From the NCBI GenBank assembly GCA_013339895.1, contig JABACO010000005.1, positions 4,285,314-4,349,313 on the forward strand: DNA of 64,000 bases. Direction: 5' to 3'. Shown one piece after another: positions 11,501 through 21,306 of the stretch. This stretch comes from Ephydatia muelleri (lineage: Eukaryota; Porifera; Demospongiae; Spongillida; Spongillidae). The notes under the pieces were generated by a model. That model ran no database searches. It worked only from the letters and a program-made list of their open reading frames with translations, and was not told the DNA's origin. How positions within the stretch are numbered: position 1 is the stretch's first letter; each line of letters opens with the position of its first letter. The translations under genes and the position numbers were made by a program.

Positions 11501-14500
11501 ACCCTGGGTTTAGGAAGAAATGGTCCTTCTGATTAAATCCTGGCTGGGGAGGCACAAGGCCACAAAATGAGACCTACTTTCACTTATTGGCAAGTTATCC
11601 TTTGCTGCCAAAGTTGGGTCGCCTTTTCCTCCGTCGGCTGATACAGCTGTCAACCACAGTCTCAAAGCTGCACCATCACATTTGTCTTAACGTGGAGGCC
11701 AAGGAGGATATCCTCTGGTGGGATAGGTTCCTGCCCTGATGACATGGCATATCGAGCTTTCTTGACCCCAATTAGAAGGATGCCAAATCCATCAACGTAT
11801 TTCACCTGATGCCTCTGGGACACTGGACTATGGAGCATATTTCAACGAGGCATACACTGTAGTTCCGCTATGACTGGCTGCCTTGTCAGATGCCTCCTCT
11901 GCAGTCCATTCAGTGGCAGGAGTTGTTTGCCATCGTCGCAGCTGCAAGGCCAGTGCACTGTGATAACATGGCGATAGCACAGGCCTGGTCCTATCAGTCG
12001 GCCAGGCAACCAGGAATACTACACCTCCTGAGGACACTGTTCTTTGTCTCAGCATAGCACAGTTTTATTGTCCACTAGGTCTATCTGTCAGGCAAAACTG
12101 AACCGCATTGCAGACGCTCTTTCCACAACCAGTTGTCACTGTTTTCTGCCCTTGCCCCACAGGCCAATTCACCGCCAACTCCAGTACCTCCTCAGCTGGC
12201 AGAGCTCTAAGTCACCAGATGGAGCAGGTCCTTAGCAAAGCACTTGCCCCTTCCACTTCCAACACCTACATGTACAAGATGGGGATCACAAACTACTATG
12301 ACTTCTGAAGCAAACACTGTCGAAGACCACTCCCAGGTACAAGACGAACCTTGTCTCTATGCGCGACCAACATGAGCACGACTCTCTAGCCAAGAACGAT
12401 CCAGGTGTACATAGCTGCAGTGTCTTACCTACACCACACTCATGGTTACACAAGCCCGGCTAGCAACAGCCCTGTGATCAAGCTGCTCATCCAAGGCATT
12501 GAACGCTCCATGCCTGCAGCCCATCTGAAGCCAAAACGCCAACCAACAACCAACAAGATGCTAGGCCAGATGTTATTCCATTTGGACAGGGATCATAGAA
12601 CAACCCACGACGGCCTCCTGCTCAGAGCAGCCATCACTTTGAGTTTCTTCGGTCTGCTAATTAGGATCGGCGAGTTCACAGTGCCCAACCAGCGTGGGTT
12701 CAACCCAGACCTGCACCTCACAGCAAAGGATCTCACTATGAGAAAGGACAGCATGGTGATGCTGATCAAGACACACAAGTGCTGTCCACTCCTCATAATG
12801 CAGAGGTACCGGTCAGGATCAGGCAATACTATCTGCTAGAAAACCACTGTAACAGCAGCAGCTAGGAGCGGTTTACCCACAGATACCATCCAAAGCCATG
12901 GCCGATGGCAGAGTTCAGCCTACTGAGTATACACCCGTCACCCCCTGACATAGCCCTTGGACAGTGCAGCAATTGCCTCAGCACAGTAACTAACATTCCT
13001 GCACTCACTTTTTGCACACACCCAAGCAGTACTGTACATATATTCCAGAGCCTGGAACCATCAAACCACCTAAACCCTATTGGGAGTATATAGTTACACT
13101 ATAACTTGGGCGGCACCCTCTGGGCTTCTACCCCAATAGCCACCTAACCATGGCCAGCGTCATGGTTTGGACAGGCTGACCCAATGGTAGCCAGCGCTTG
13201 TCATTGGTCCCTGTTGGCTAGGTAGCAATTGCCTGCCCTTCTGTGGGCAAACAAGTGACAGTGAACTTGGGTGCTACTACATGTATATGGGCTTTACCAA
13301 CAGCTAACAAACATCAGACCAAAATGACGACATACACACACATAAGCACACACACGCACACACATACACACATAAGCACACACACACACACACACACACA
13401 TACATACATGTTTATGTAGGTATTGATAGTTATTGTTGGTCACATGATGTGAGATATTGGTGGTTAGGAGCTGCAGTTGTACACATGTGTGTGTGTGCAT
13501 TGGTTGGTTGATATTTGTATCTAGTGGCATCGTTTGGTAGAACAACTAAGTCGAGGGTTATGTCCCCGAAACATGGTGTCAGGAGTGGGATTTTTCTCAC
13601 AACGGAGTTTCAATATGGAAAAGTTTCTAGCACCAGCCCCAATTGTTGAGGGCGAGTTGTCCGACCAGTGGGAACGTTTCAAGCAAGAGTTCCAGCAGTA
13701 CTTAGTGGCCCTGGATTAAGAAAAGGCCTCCGAACAAGTTAAGTTGGCTATTTGCTTGAGGATGGTGGGGCCGAGAGTCAATGACATGTATGAAGCGATG
13801 GTGTTTGCTGAGGAAGAGGATAAGACGAAGTGGAGCATAGTGTGTCAGAAATTGAATATGCTATGCGCTAGAAGAACTAGCAAACATGTTACCCGGGACC
13901 AGTTTTTCCAGTTGAAACAAGGCGGTCGGAACGTGGACCAGTTTGTTACAGAAATGCGTAAGCAAGTGAAAGGCTGTGAGTTTGGGTCATTGACAGATGA
14001 TTTAATGATGTATGTGTTAATTCGAGGGGTGGACAGTGACAGAATGCGGAGGAAGCTGTTAGAGGCAGAGAATTTAGACTTGGCAAAAGCGATACGGTTG
14101 TGTCAAATAACGGAGTCGACGACAAGTGAGTTGCAAATCCTAGCTGGGCAGAGCACAGAGATCAAGGAAGACGTGGCGGTTATCAGTTCCAAGACTAGAA
14201 GGAGCACAACACAAGGGGAGTCGTCACTAGAGAATAAGAGAAGCGATCAGTCGGTCAGCAGAGATGGGAAAGGCCGCAGTCAGGGAATGTGCTCGAGATG
14301 TGGTTGGTCACACCGACCAAGACAGTGCCCAGCCTTTGGTCAACAATGTAAGAAATACGGACGACGAAATCATTTTGCGAAGGTTTGTAGGGCAGCAGAT
14401 ACTCAAACTCATCTGGTGGAGGAAAAAAGAGGAGAACCTCAGTGAAAACGAAAACCAGTCAGTGCTACAGATAACTGTAGAAAAGGTGGGGAAGAAACTG

Positions 14501-17500
14501 TTGGCTCAAGTTCCAGTAATGGTCAATGGATGGGAACAAACACTAGAATGCCAACTAGATACGGCTGCATCCTGTAATGTGATAGCCCTCCGAGATTTTC
14601 AGACGCTGGGTTGGCCCCCTCTTCAGAAAAGTAACTCTAAGTTAACCATGTATGATGGCACAGTGAAGCACGCCCTGGGTAAGTGTGGTCTGCAGCTGAC
14701 AAACAGACAGGGGTTAATCTCATTAACTTTTGAGGCTTTAGAGACTAAGCACCACACCCTACTGTCCTTAGATTCATGTCTGGAGTTATGCCTACTGTCA
14801 TATGAAGTGGAGTCAGTGTGCTTAGCAGAAGCTCACCAAAAGGTCCCAAAGGAACAACTGCTTAAGGATTATCATGATGTGTTTAGTGGCCTCGGGTGCT
14901 TACCAGGTGAATATTGCATTGAGGTGGATCCGGCAGTTCCGCCTGTGCAGAATCGGCCGCGCAGGATCCCTTACAAAATGCAGAAGGCAGTTGAAGAAAA
15001 GCTGGCCAGCATGGAGAAAGCGGGAATAGTTGCCAAAGTGGAAATTCCGACCAGCTGGATTAGTAATACATGTACGACCGCAGTGTGGAAGTCTGGAAAA
15101 GCCGAAGTTCGAATCTGTTTAGACCCAAGAGATCTAAATAAAGCGGTCAGACGAAACCATTTCAATATGCCTACCCTGGAAGACGTTCTACCAGAGCTCT
15201 CAAACGCTAAAGTGTTCAGTCTGCTAGACGCTAAGGATGGGTTCCTACAAGTCCAGTTAAATGACCAAAGCAGTTTGCTCACTACCTTTTGGGGACCCAA
15301 GGGCAAGTACCGGTGGCTTAGATTGCCATTTGGCCTCTCATCAACTCCGGAGGAGTTCCAAAGGCGGTTGCAAGCAGTTCTATATGGAATAGATTGTGTG
15401 GTAGTCGTGGCAGATGACATTCTGATTTATGGGAAGGGCGATTCTCAAGAAGAAGCTAGGGATAATCATGATGAGGCATTATTGCAAGTACTGCGGCGGG
15501 CTAGAAAGTACAACCTAAAGTTCAACAAAGACAAGTTAAGATTGCATCTTCCTGAGCTACAGTACATTGGGCACCGTATATAATCGGAAGGAGTAAGGCC
15601 AGATCCCGCTAAAGTGGCGGCCATTAAAGACATGCCAGTCCCAACAACGGTCACACAAGTTAGGTCATTCCTGGGAATGTGTAATTATTTGGCAAAGTTT
15701 GTCCGAAATCTGTCGCAGGCGACCGAACTACTTACGAGACTGACAGAGAACAATGTGACATTTGGGTGGGGCGAGTGCGAGCAGATTTGTTTTGATCAAG
15801 TCAAGAAGTTGATTGCAGCGGACCTGCTACTGGCGTACTACGATGTGAGCAAGCCAGTGACCATTAATTTTAATGCCTGTACAGACGGTCTGGGTGCTAC
15901 TCTGTTGCAGGAGGGCCGGCCAGTAGTATCAGTCTCCAGATCACTGAGCAAAAGTGAGAAGAATTATGTAGCCATTGAGCTTGAATGTCTAGCAATCGTA
16001 TTTGTCTGTCGAAAGTTTGATCGATATACAGTGTATCTATGGGAAAAGAACATTTGTTGAGACTGACCACAAACCGTTGGAAATCATATGCAAGAAGTCC
16101 ATACTAGCTGCCCCGAAACGCCTGCAACGAATGTTGTTGTCGTTACAGAGATACGATCTGGTTGTGTCATATCGTCCAGGAAAGGAGCAGGTACTCGCCG
16201 ATGCTCTGTCACGGTTGCCCGTGGAAACCGTGGGCGTTGAACAAGAGAAGGAAGAGGTATTTCAGTCTGAGCTAGAGGTCGAGTTGCTGGAGATCTCGGC
16301 AGTGCAAGGGAAGGATGCAGTACATGTAAGAGATCAACGATTGGTGGAGGTGCAGAAAGCTTCAGTGGGGGATGAAGAACAAAAAGGTCTGGTCATACAG
16401 GGTTGGCCTGCACGGATAAAGGAGGTTCCGATACCAGCTTGGAAATATTGGAATTTCAGGGAGTCACTAGTGGTCCAAGACGGCATCACATACAAGGGCG
16501 AACAGGTGGTAGTGCCCCGAGCACTGAGAGCTGGGTATCTACAAAGGCTACATGTGAGCCACATAGGGCGAGAATCAACGCTACGGAGAGCCAAGGATGC
16601 TGTGTACTGGCCGAGTATGTCCCAAGACATTGAAAACATGATTAAAGCCTGCCGAATTTGTGAAGAGGATGCTCCGGCTCAAACAAAGGAGAAACACTTA
16701 GCCCATGTGATCCCGAAACGGCCATGGGTAAAAATTGGAATGGATTTGTTTCGGAGTAAGGGGTAAGACTATTTGATAACAGTGGACTATTTGACTGATT
16801 TCTTTGAAATCTCCAAACTGCCTCACACTCTGACCACGGCCGTGATCACTGCTTGCAAAGAGGCACGGTATCCCCGAGTTGGTGCACACTGATGGTGGCC
16901 CCCAGTTTATGTCCTATGAGTTTGGAAAGTTTGCTAAGGAGTGGGAGTTTATTCATTCAGTGTCAGCATCAGTCAAATGGAAAGGCCAAAGCTGCTGTTA
17001 AGCTTGTACAGAGGTTGCTGAAAAGGAGTCAGGACCCGTATCGAGCGATCCTGGAGTGGCGGAACACTCCAACTGCCGAATTAGGCACCAGTCCATGCCA
17101 ACGGTTTTTTAGACGGAAAACCAGAAGTGTGGTTCCAGTAACTGTCCACAAGTTAATACCTCGTCACCCAGGGGATCTGTGGGAAAAGAAAGTTGAAAGG
17201 CAGAGAAAGATTATACAGAAATACAAATCACAGACCAGAAGGAATTTGCCTCCATTACAGGTTGGAGAACCGGTGCTGGTGCAGGATGTAAAGGCAAAGA
17301 AGACACAGTGGGAAAGAGGGTATTGCAGAGTCAAGCTGTCCAGTCGGTCATACATTGTTGAAGTGGGTGGTCAATTGCTGCATAGGAACAGACAATTTTT
17401 AAAGCCCTCTAAGAATCTGCCGACTGAGTCCACCACACATGCAGAGTTGCAAGAAGCTGAAGCTGAGTCTGGAGATCCGCAGCCAGAACCGTCAGAAACA

Positions 17501-19422
17501 GACCCGAAGGGGGAAATGGATCCCCCAGCTCGGCAGTTATCTGATGCTTCGATTCAGCTATCAACAAGTCCAAAGGTGTCCAAAGATTTGCTTGCAAGCC
17601 TATTCACTGAAACTGTAACCAACAACAATCAAGCAGAGGATATGTCCATGCTTTTACACCCTCCCAATGTCATTGAGGGAACCACTCGGCGAGTGGGAGG
17701 CAGGTGCGAAAGCCTGTGAGATTCCAGGGTTATGTCAAGCTATAAGTCAGAAACCTCGAAGAAGAAGAAAAAAAACGGAGGATGTTTATGTAGTTATTGT
17801 TGGTCACATGATGTGAGATATTGGTGGTTAGGAGTTAATTCATTGCAGTTGTACACATGTGTGTGTGTGCATTGGTTGGTTGATATTTGTATCTAGTGGC
17901 ATCGTTTGGTAGAACGACTAAGTTGAGGGTTTGGTCCCCGAAACACACATAAGCACACACACAAAAACAAAAATTCACACATTGCACCCGAGATCATTCA
18001 TGAGATATACAAATATGTTTCAGCTGCCTATGATCTTGCACAAATATTTACAGTACTAATAGGCATAATGTTTTGGGGTATGCATTTACATAAGGATACA
18101 GTGTACATTTATGCATCACATAATGAGACAAATATGGCTGTTTGACAACACCTCAAGGTTGTTGCCTCAAAGATCTGACCGGAACGTGTTGGTTCAAAGT
18201 TCTTTTCAATTACAAAGAAAGGCTTAATGACACTAAGCTCTAATGGTCTTCAGCCCACTCTAATAATTACCCTATCCATTGCTCCTGCTCATTACGGATA
18301 AAGCATGTTTGTAGTTTATCAGTGAATGTTAGCTGAATGGGATCCTTTATGCATATGTATACGCATGGCAGCCTAAATGTATAGGGTACTGAGAGAGTGA
18401 CAGAAAAATGAAACTTGTGAAATATTTTTTTCATTCTATTTATCATAAGCATGTTCTAAATATGATCCTTATACATGTGTACTGAAATTGGGCTGTCTGT
18501 CATACTATGTACATGCATGCAGTAGCAATTGTATGAGTTATTTGATTGTGAGTCACTGTAATTTCAAAATGGGAAGGGATGGTTGTCAGGAGGTTTTCAT
18601 GTGCACATGCGATAAAACAGCTCAGTATGGAACTGTCATCTTACCTACAGAATTCAGTGTGATGGATCCAATGATGCCAGCTACTGTTGCTGTAGCACAT
18701 GTTATTAAGGTTCCATTTAGATTAGGTGACATCATAAATGAGAGTGTGGAAGTACTGCATGGGACATTAGGGCCAGTCACTGCATTTACTGCTGTAAAAG
18801 GAGGGCATGGACGAGATGATGAGGGTTGGCCACTACAGACCGCAATGCCAGATTGGTCCAAATCCAGAGTACAATTTGGAGATGATGTCATCCATCTTGT
18901 AGTACCCATAAGCCCGGTGTTACTGGGAATGTTACAAGTCAACTGTACTGCAGTGTTTGGACACAGCTGGTCTGAACAGGGCTGGCCATTTGATACACAG
19001 GGAAGTGACTGCCCTGATGATTCTGTGAACATAAAATGCATATTTGACCACAAAAATATACATGCATCATTAATGTTGCAAGATCTATCTACAACAAAGC
19101 ACAGATGGGCGTGGCACATATCTGACACAAGACTGTATGGGAGAGAATGGAGGAGAGGAAACACTCCCTCTTGCTATCAAAACTATGGGATCCAATGAGG
19201 TACTATAAAATACAACACCTCTCACATGGCCCAGAAGTTGTTGTAATTACACTGCAATGTGACATGCAACCAATACATTTTGAACTTGCATAATTTCTGT
19301 AATATAACACATTCAATGTTTGAGTATAAATACTAGTTCTCTGCCCCATTGCTCATATTGTAAAGCCATTATTAGACAGGGAGGGCAATGTCCTGGCCCG
19401 GGGGGGGGGGGGGGGGGGGGGT

Positions 19423-19457
<35 letters not shown>

Positions 19458-20116
19458 CGGATACATTGGGGCGGGGTTAGGGGATTGCAACCCTCCCCCT
19501 CCTTCATATAAGCCCCTCCTCTTTTCCACATAGCACACAATAGGTAATGAGGTATCTATTGATTGTGCAATAGTGATTTATAGCGAATTTTACGTTGTTT
19601 GTATAATAGTTTTGGGGGCTCCCACCCTAGACCCCGATGAGGGAGCTTGCAGCACTCCCCTACCCCCTAGCTGTAATGTGACACTCCCTCTATCACACCA
19701 ACCCCCCTTTCTAAATTCTTGTATCTGCCTCTGCCTATCCTTCCCTAACCTCGTCCCATTAAATGCCATTTGTTGATACTCAATATGAAGCTGCCGTGTT
19801 TGCTAGCCTGTGTACTATTACCACACTCCCAGCTTTTGGTGATTAATCCTTTTCTTTTGTATCCAGGCCCTCTACTCTCCAATTATCTCTCTTCTCTTCC
19901 ATCCTAGTACACCTCTCCTCTCCCAGTGCAACTCTTCCTCCTCCAGTACCCATCCATTTCTCCTTCCCCTCCCTCCCCCCCCCCCCCCCCCCCTTCCCCA
20001 CACCATTTAGAAATGGGCATCTGATGTGAAATACATGTAACTGGCAAACAATACTTTCTTTACTCACCTGTAATTATCACAGCGACAGTGAGAATGATCA
20101 CATAGGATGTGCACAT
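5473..20116 (-). CDS. Receptor A: complete Ig/FN3 type I membrane receptor, 8 exons, about 385 aa
   Basis: I assembled eight exons on the minus strand by their GT/AG borders: 20116-20068, 19022-18645, 10049-9801, 9743-9661, 9601-9403, 5982-5956, 5778-5665 and 5531-5473. Their lengths sum to 1158 nt, exactly 386 codons including the stop, with consistent phases at every junction and no internal stop. Layout: signal peptide (residues 1-16), Ig-like domain (17-142), FN3 (143-225), second FN3 (226-319), linker (320-328), TM segment (about 336-358) and a 19-residue tail. It should sit in the plasma membrane with the Ig/FN3 part outside; ligand and role are unknown. Adhesion, recognition or immune-type function is inferred from architecture only. 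The second intron is about 8.6 kb and is filled by a DIRS-like and a Ty3/gypsy element, both opposite in orientation to the gene. It is homologous to plus-strand copies B, C and D, which carry two extra Cys-rich exons absent here. The linker exon is the least certain piece. Confidence 0.75.
5665..5778 (-). CDS. Receptor A exon 7: transmembrane segment
   Basis: A 114-nt exon, phase 1 to 1, with acceptor TTCCTATAG and donor GTATGT. It encodes a (Val-Gly)4 lead-in, then about 20 hydrophobic residues ([19 protein letters not shown]), then a basic stop-transfer H-R-H-S-R-R. The repeated GTTGGA codons give several overlapping hydrophobic frames, but only this one fits the neighbouring exon phases. 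Confidence 0.75.
5956..5982 (-). CDS. Receptor A exon 6: nine-codon linker (tentative)
   Basis: A 27-nt candidate microexon between an acceptor TTGTACAG and donor GTTAGT, phase 1 to 1, encoding GVIMQLTSA. Its inclusion or omission keeps the reading frame, so the sequence cannot prove use. It sits 177 bp before the TM exon. Confidence 0.4.
6201..6476. mobile_element. Palindromic MITE, family 1 copy 2
   Basis: Same terminal block as 4751-5015 (TACAAGTAAATAAAAACAT and CATAGAGAATGTTTTTAT at the ends) and the same central hairpin with TTTAGCACACTC pairing to GAGTGTGCTAAA. It lies in the intron between FN3 and linker exons of receptor A. Confidence 0.75.
6871..7302. repeat. 18-bp minisatellite, about 21 units
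   Basis: The unit CATGGTGTAGGTGCTGGC is repeated head to tail with few changes from about 6894, flanked by degenerate units at both ends. As 18 is divisible by three and the unit lacks stops in several frames, long low-complexity open frames appear on both strands (His-His-Gly-Gln-His-Leu, Gly-Val-Gly-Ala-Gly-His and others). I regard these as by-products. It is intronic in receptor A. Confidence 0.95.
7303..7815. other. No gene seen (intron of receptor A)
   Basis: No supported exon or repeat structure apart from isolated TACATGTA words. Confidence 0.4.
7816..8086 (-). pseudogene. Relic of Lys/Arg-rich repeat protein coding sequence
   Basis: The minus strand is open from just after a TGA (about 8088) to a TAG at 7818-7816. 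It encodes a charged repetitive peptide with [18 protein letters not shown]-x2-C, and then [19 protein letters not shown]. The spacing Y(x)N-P-E-K(x)A(x)R(x)Y recurs. I recall such repeats from N-terminal regions of large transposon-linked proteins in invertebrates; that is memory, not a search. There is no splice context and similar sense codons continue past the stop, so I call it a relic. It is in an intron of receptor A, same strand. Confidence 0.45.
8388..8640 (+). repeat. Dispersed repeat, family R2 copy 1
   Basis: Contains GGGACTGGGCAC, TTTCTCTAAA(A/C)GC, ATCGCGACAAAGAGATAA and AGACGCGAGT blocks that recur in the same order on the reverse strand at about 53905-54115. Non-coding as far as seen; it lies in an intron of receptor A. 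Confidence 0.6.
8641..9402. other. Intron of receptor A, no exon seen
   Basis: AT-rich with a TACATGTACATACATGTACATGTA cluster at 9119-9142 and another near 9284-9297. No coding signal. Confidence 0.45.
9403..9601 (-). CDS. Receptor A exon 5: second FN3 domain, C-terminal part
   Basis: A 199-nt exon, phase 0 to 1, acceptor CTGTTTCAG and donor GTAGGA. It encodes two cysteines that match the C-S-G-S-T-C position in copies B-D, then the FN3 F/G-strand pattern [12 protein letters not shown] and W-S-D-P. The exon boundary in the middle of this FN3 domain is conserved in copies B, C and D with identical phase. Confidence 0.85.
9661..9743 (-). CDS. Receptor A exon 4: second FN3 domain, N-terminal part
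   Basis: An 83-nt exon, phase 1 to 0, acceptor ACCTCAG and donor GTATGT. It encodes P-L-P-P-T-S-I-G then L-S-I-T-W-T, the proline-rich entry and B/C-strand Trp of an FN3 fold. It is equivalent to the 86-nt exons at 32889, 52111 and 60294. Confidence 0.8.
9801..10049 (-). CDS. Receptor A exon 3: first FN3 domain
   Basis: A 249-nt exon, phase 1 to 1, acceptor CATGCACCAG and donor GTAAGT, coding a whole FN3 domain: A-P-P-G-Q-P-S-V, then [13 protein letters not shown], and [14 protein letters not shown] near the end. The A-I-N-C-A-G motif is shared with copies B, C and D. Confidence 0.9.
10330..12960 (+). mobile_element. Decayed DIRS-like (tyrosine recombinase) retroelement
   Basis: Coding remnants in order, all plus strand. 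(1) A gag-like part near 10330-10690 has K-Y-D-R-L-F-R and a Cys/His cluster ending G-G-D-H-P-A-M-A-C. (2) A reverse transcriptase lies near 10960-11420, with [10 protein letters not shown] and a catalytic box reading Y-L-N-D-F where Y-x-D-D is expected. (3) A tyrosine recombinase lies near 12405-12950, with [11 protein letters not shown] and, after a frame change, S-H-G-R-W-Q-S and a V-Y-T-R Tyr box. Several stops and frame changes break each part. RT plus tyrosine recombinase without a DDE integrase is the DIRS order signature. It sits in intron 2 of receptor A, antisense to it. Confidence 0.75.
12961..13408. repeat. DIRS 3' flank and CA-rich tract
   Basis: Contains GCC-ACC-TAACCATGG and CCAATGGTAGCCAGCGC blocks that may be the 3' region of the DIRS element (inference), followed by an ACACAC/ACATAC-rich tract at 13327-13408 directly before the 5' LTR. 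Confidence 0.4.
13409..13573 (+). repeat. 5' LTR of Ty3/gypsy element
   Basis: 165 bp from TGTTTATGTAGG to CCCGAAACA, matching 17783-17945 with a few substitutions and small indels. It has the usual TG...CA ends. It is followed at once by TGGTGTCAGGAGTGGGA, which looks like a tRNA primer-binding site. Confidence 0.9.
13615..14445 (+). pseudogene. gag of the Ty3/gypsy element (stop codon at 13717)
   Basis: Starts M-E-K-F-L-A-P-A-P, a capsid-type gag N-terminus, and is interrupted by TAA after about 34 codons, then continues in the same frame. It ends with two zinc knuckles. The first, [13 protein letters not shown], is complete (C-x2-C-x3-H-x4-C). The second has Tyr at its second Cys position ([14 protein letters not shown]). 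RNA binding would be expected of the intact family member. Confidence 0.8.
14446..17719 (+). pseudogene. pol of the Ty3/gypsy element (protease, RT, RNase H, integrase), broken
   Basis: The pol frame overlaps the gag end. Protease: C-Q-L-D-T-A-A-S near 14550. RT (about 14930-15700): L-L-D-A-K-D-G-F and catalytic V-A-D-D-I-L-I-Y. RNase H (about 15860-16180): T-D-G-L-G-A-T-L and E-T-D-H-K-P-L-E. Integrase: zinc module with H and C-R-I-C near 16550-16660, then core residues T-V-D-Y and H-T-D-G-G-P. The position of the third catalytic Glu appears as Lys in N-G-K-A-K-A-A-V-K. Stops at 15581 and 16764 and two frame changes break it. A basic C-terminal region runs to 17719. Confidence 0.85.
17783..17945 (+). 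repeat. 3' LTR of Ty3/gypsy element
   Basis: 163 bp, TGTTTATGTAG to CCCGAAACA, nearly identical to the 5' LTR. Differences include a 6-bp deletion after TGTAG and a short insertion after GGTTAGGAG. The low divergence indicates a fairly recent insertion despite the broken coding region. Confidence 0.9.
17946..18644. other. Intron of receptor A, no exon seen
   Basis: Begins with a CA-rich tract and is otherwise AT-rich sequence without coding signal. Confidence 0.45.
18645..19022 (-). CDS. Receptor A exon 2: Ig-like domain
   Basis: A 378-nt exon, phase 1 to 1, acceptor ATGTTCACAG and donor GTAAGA, 126 codons. It has the Ig-type core: V-Q-L-T-C (B-strand Cys), then T-R-W-M (C-strand Trp) and G-T-L-I-T-C (F-strand Cys), plus additional Cys pairs. 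It aligns with copies B-D over C-x4-C-x3-L/V-C-P-x-T and N-L-N-G-T. A 236-codon plus-strand open frame over the same DNA is its antisense shadow. Confidence 0.85.
19400..19457. repeat. Poly-G tract, 58 nt with one T
   Basis: Almost pure G (one T at about 19422). It lies in intron 1 of receptor A, so the transcript strand carries C. A strong G-quadruplex former on the plus strand; assembly length may be unreliable. Confidence 0.9.
19975..19993. repeat. Poly-C tract
   Basis: C run inside a C/T-rich stretch (about 19930-20000) in intron 1 of receptor A. Confidence 0.85.
20068..20116 (-). CDS. Receptor A exon 1: signal peptide
   Basis: ATG at 20116-20114 opens [16 protein letters not shown], a short hydrophobic leader, ending one nucleotide into a codon at a consensus donor (ACAG|GTGAGTA). 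Phase 1 matches the acceptor of the Ig exon. A phase-1 first intron after a signal peptide is typical of secreted Ig-family genes. No clear TATA box was identified upstream. Confidence 0.75.
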
Positions 20117-21193
20117 CTGTGTAGAAATGGACCACAATGTTACAACACGCACCAGTTAAAACTACAATTTTTTACAGTAAATAGCACACCTCGTACAATG
20201 TTAGAGATCAGTGCGCGATACCTAGGAAACAGAGGTGGGATGGCACAAAAGCTGTCCATCCGGATCAGTGATGCAAATAATACTAATTGCGGTATATGTA
20301 CAAAGGAAATGCGGAATGTACAAGCCTATCAATAGTGAGAAGGTGGGCTTGAAGAGGGATACAAGCTTCTCTGGCTTAGCCAGCAGTGGTCGGTTCAAAT
20401 TGGCGTGGGGATGCCAGTATACTGTCCGCTCTCCAACTGTTTATGATGGAGATAAGGGTGCACGAAGACCGATTCGCATGACCGCTACGCACGTCAGTGT
20501 AACAAACAATAACGCATTAAGACGCTACGATCATCAAACAGGGAAGATCATACGACTTATTAAAACCGACCAGCAACCGTCAGAATTTATATACATGCTG
20601 CTGAACAAACTTTCGGCTGAAACGTCGGGTCTTATGAAATTCGTGCTTCTGATCAACGGACGACGCGCCTGTTTAGCACATTCGAGCGCCGGTCACTACC
20701 GGTAAAAAACAGCAAACAAAACAGCGCGTCACAAGTACACTGCTCTACAACAACGCATCCATAACAGGATAGGTGTGTCACTACACCCTGGATCACCCTC
20801 AAAAAGGTTGGCAGCTTTCCCGTCAATAATTTGCAACTCACCATATATAACCAGCTCTATCAACAAACAAGACGTTATAAATAGTATTCAATGGCGCACG
20901 TGCGTTGTTTCGATCAATAAATGTACTAATGACCTATATATGAATAATTATTGAGGGAAGGGTGCGGCCTAAATGGCATGCGCAGCTAACTATTACTATG
21001 GGAAGCGCTGTACGCTCATCCATTGGCCCTAGAGCTAACGACGGTATGGTGTCTCGAAATCTGTGTCCGGTTCGCACTTGGTTTTTGGTGTCTTACATAT
21101 TCCGTCATTATATTAACACGCATCGGGCTATTCCATTATTTAACCGTACACCCCTACTGATGCATGTGACAATAATTGCAAAATTGCAAACGT
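20117..21193. other. Region upstream of receptor A, no gene supported
   Basis: Holds the presumed promoter of receptor A, but I could not identify specific elements. A 156-codon plus-strand open frame (20235-20705) has no recognisable domain or splice context, so I do not call it. Confidence 0.4.
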
Positions 21194-21227
<34 letters not shown>

Positions 21228-21306
21228 CCCGGGACAATATACATAAACCCCCCTGGACAAGTATTTCTTATGACCCCCCCCCCCCCCCCCCCCCTCCCCC
21301 CCCCCT
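21194..21306. repeat. Cluster of poly-C tracts with CCCCGGGACA repeats
   Basis: C runs at 21194-21224, 21276-21294 and nearby, alternating with degenerate copies of CCCC(C/T)GGGACA(A/T)G out to about 21460. This looks like a decayed C-rich tandem repeat. Confidence 0.8.

Larger units (their letters stand above)
13409..17945 (+). mobile_element. Ty3/gypsy LTR retrotransposon, decayed
   Basis: Two short LTRs flank gag, protease, RT, RNase H and integrase remnants in Ty3/gypsy order. A purine-rich tract (GAAGAAGAAAAAAAACGG) lies just before the 3' LTR. The coding part is broken by in-frame stops at 13717-13719, 15581-15583 and 16764-16766 and by frame changes near 16045 and 16865, so it is not autonomous as it stands. 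Flanks outside the LTRs are both CA-rich and I could not define a target-site duplication. It lies in intron 2 of receptor A, antisense. Confidence 0.9.

Noticed and set aside
13409..17945. Target-site duplication of the gypsy element
   Set aside because: The bases flanking the LTRs are both CA-rich but do not give a clean 4-6 bp repeat.
18488..19198. 236-codon plus-strand open frame
   Set aside because: Antisense to the Ig exon of receptor A, which has correct splice sites, phase and Cys/Trp pattern on the other strand.
20235..20705. 156-codon plus-strand open frame upstream of receptor A
   Set aside because: No recognisable domain, no splice partner, no repeat or homologue within the window.
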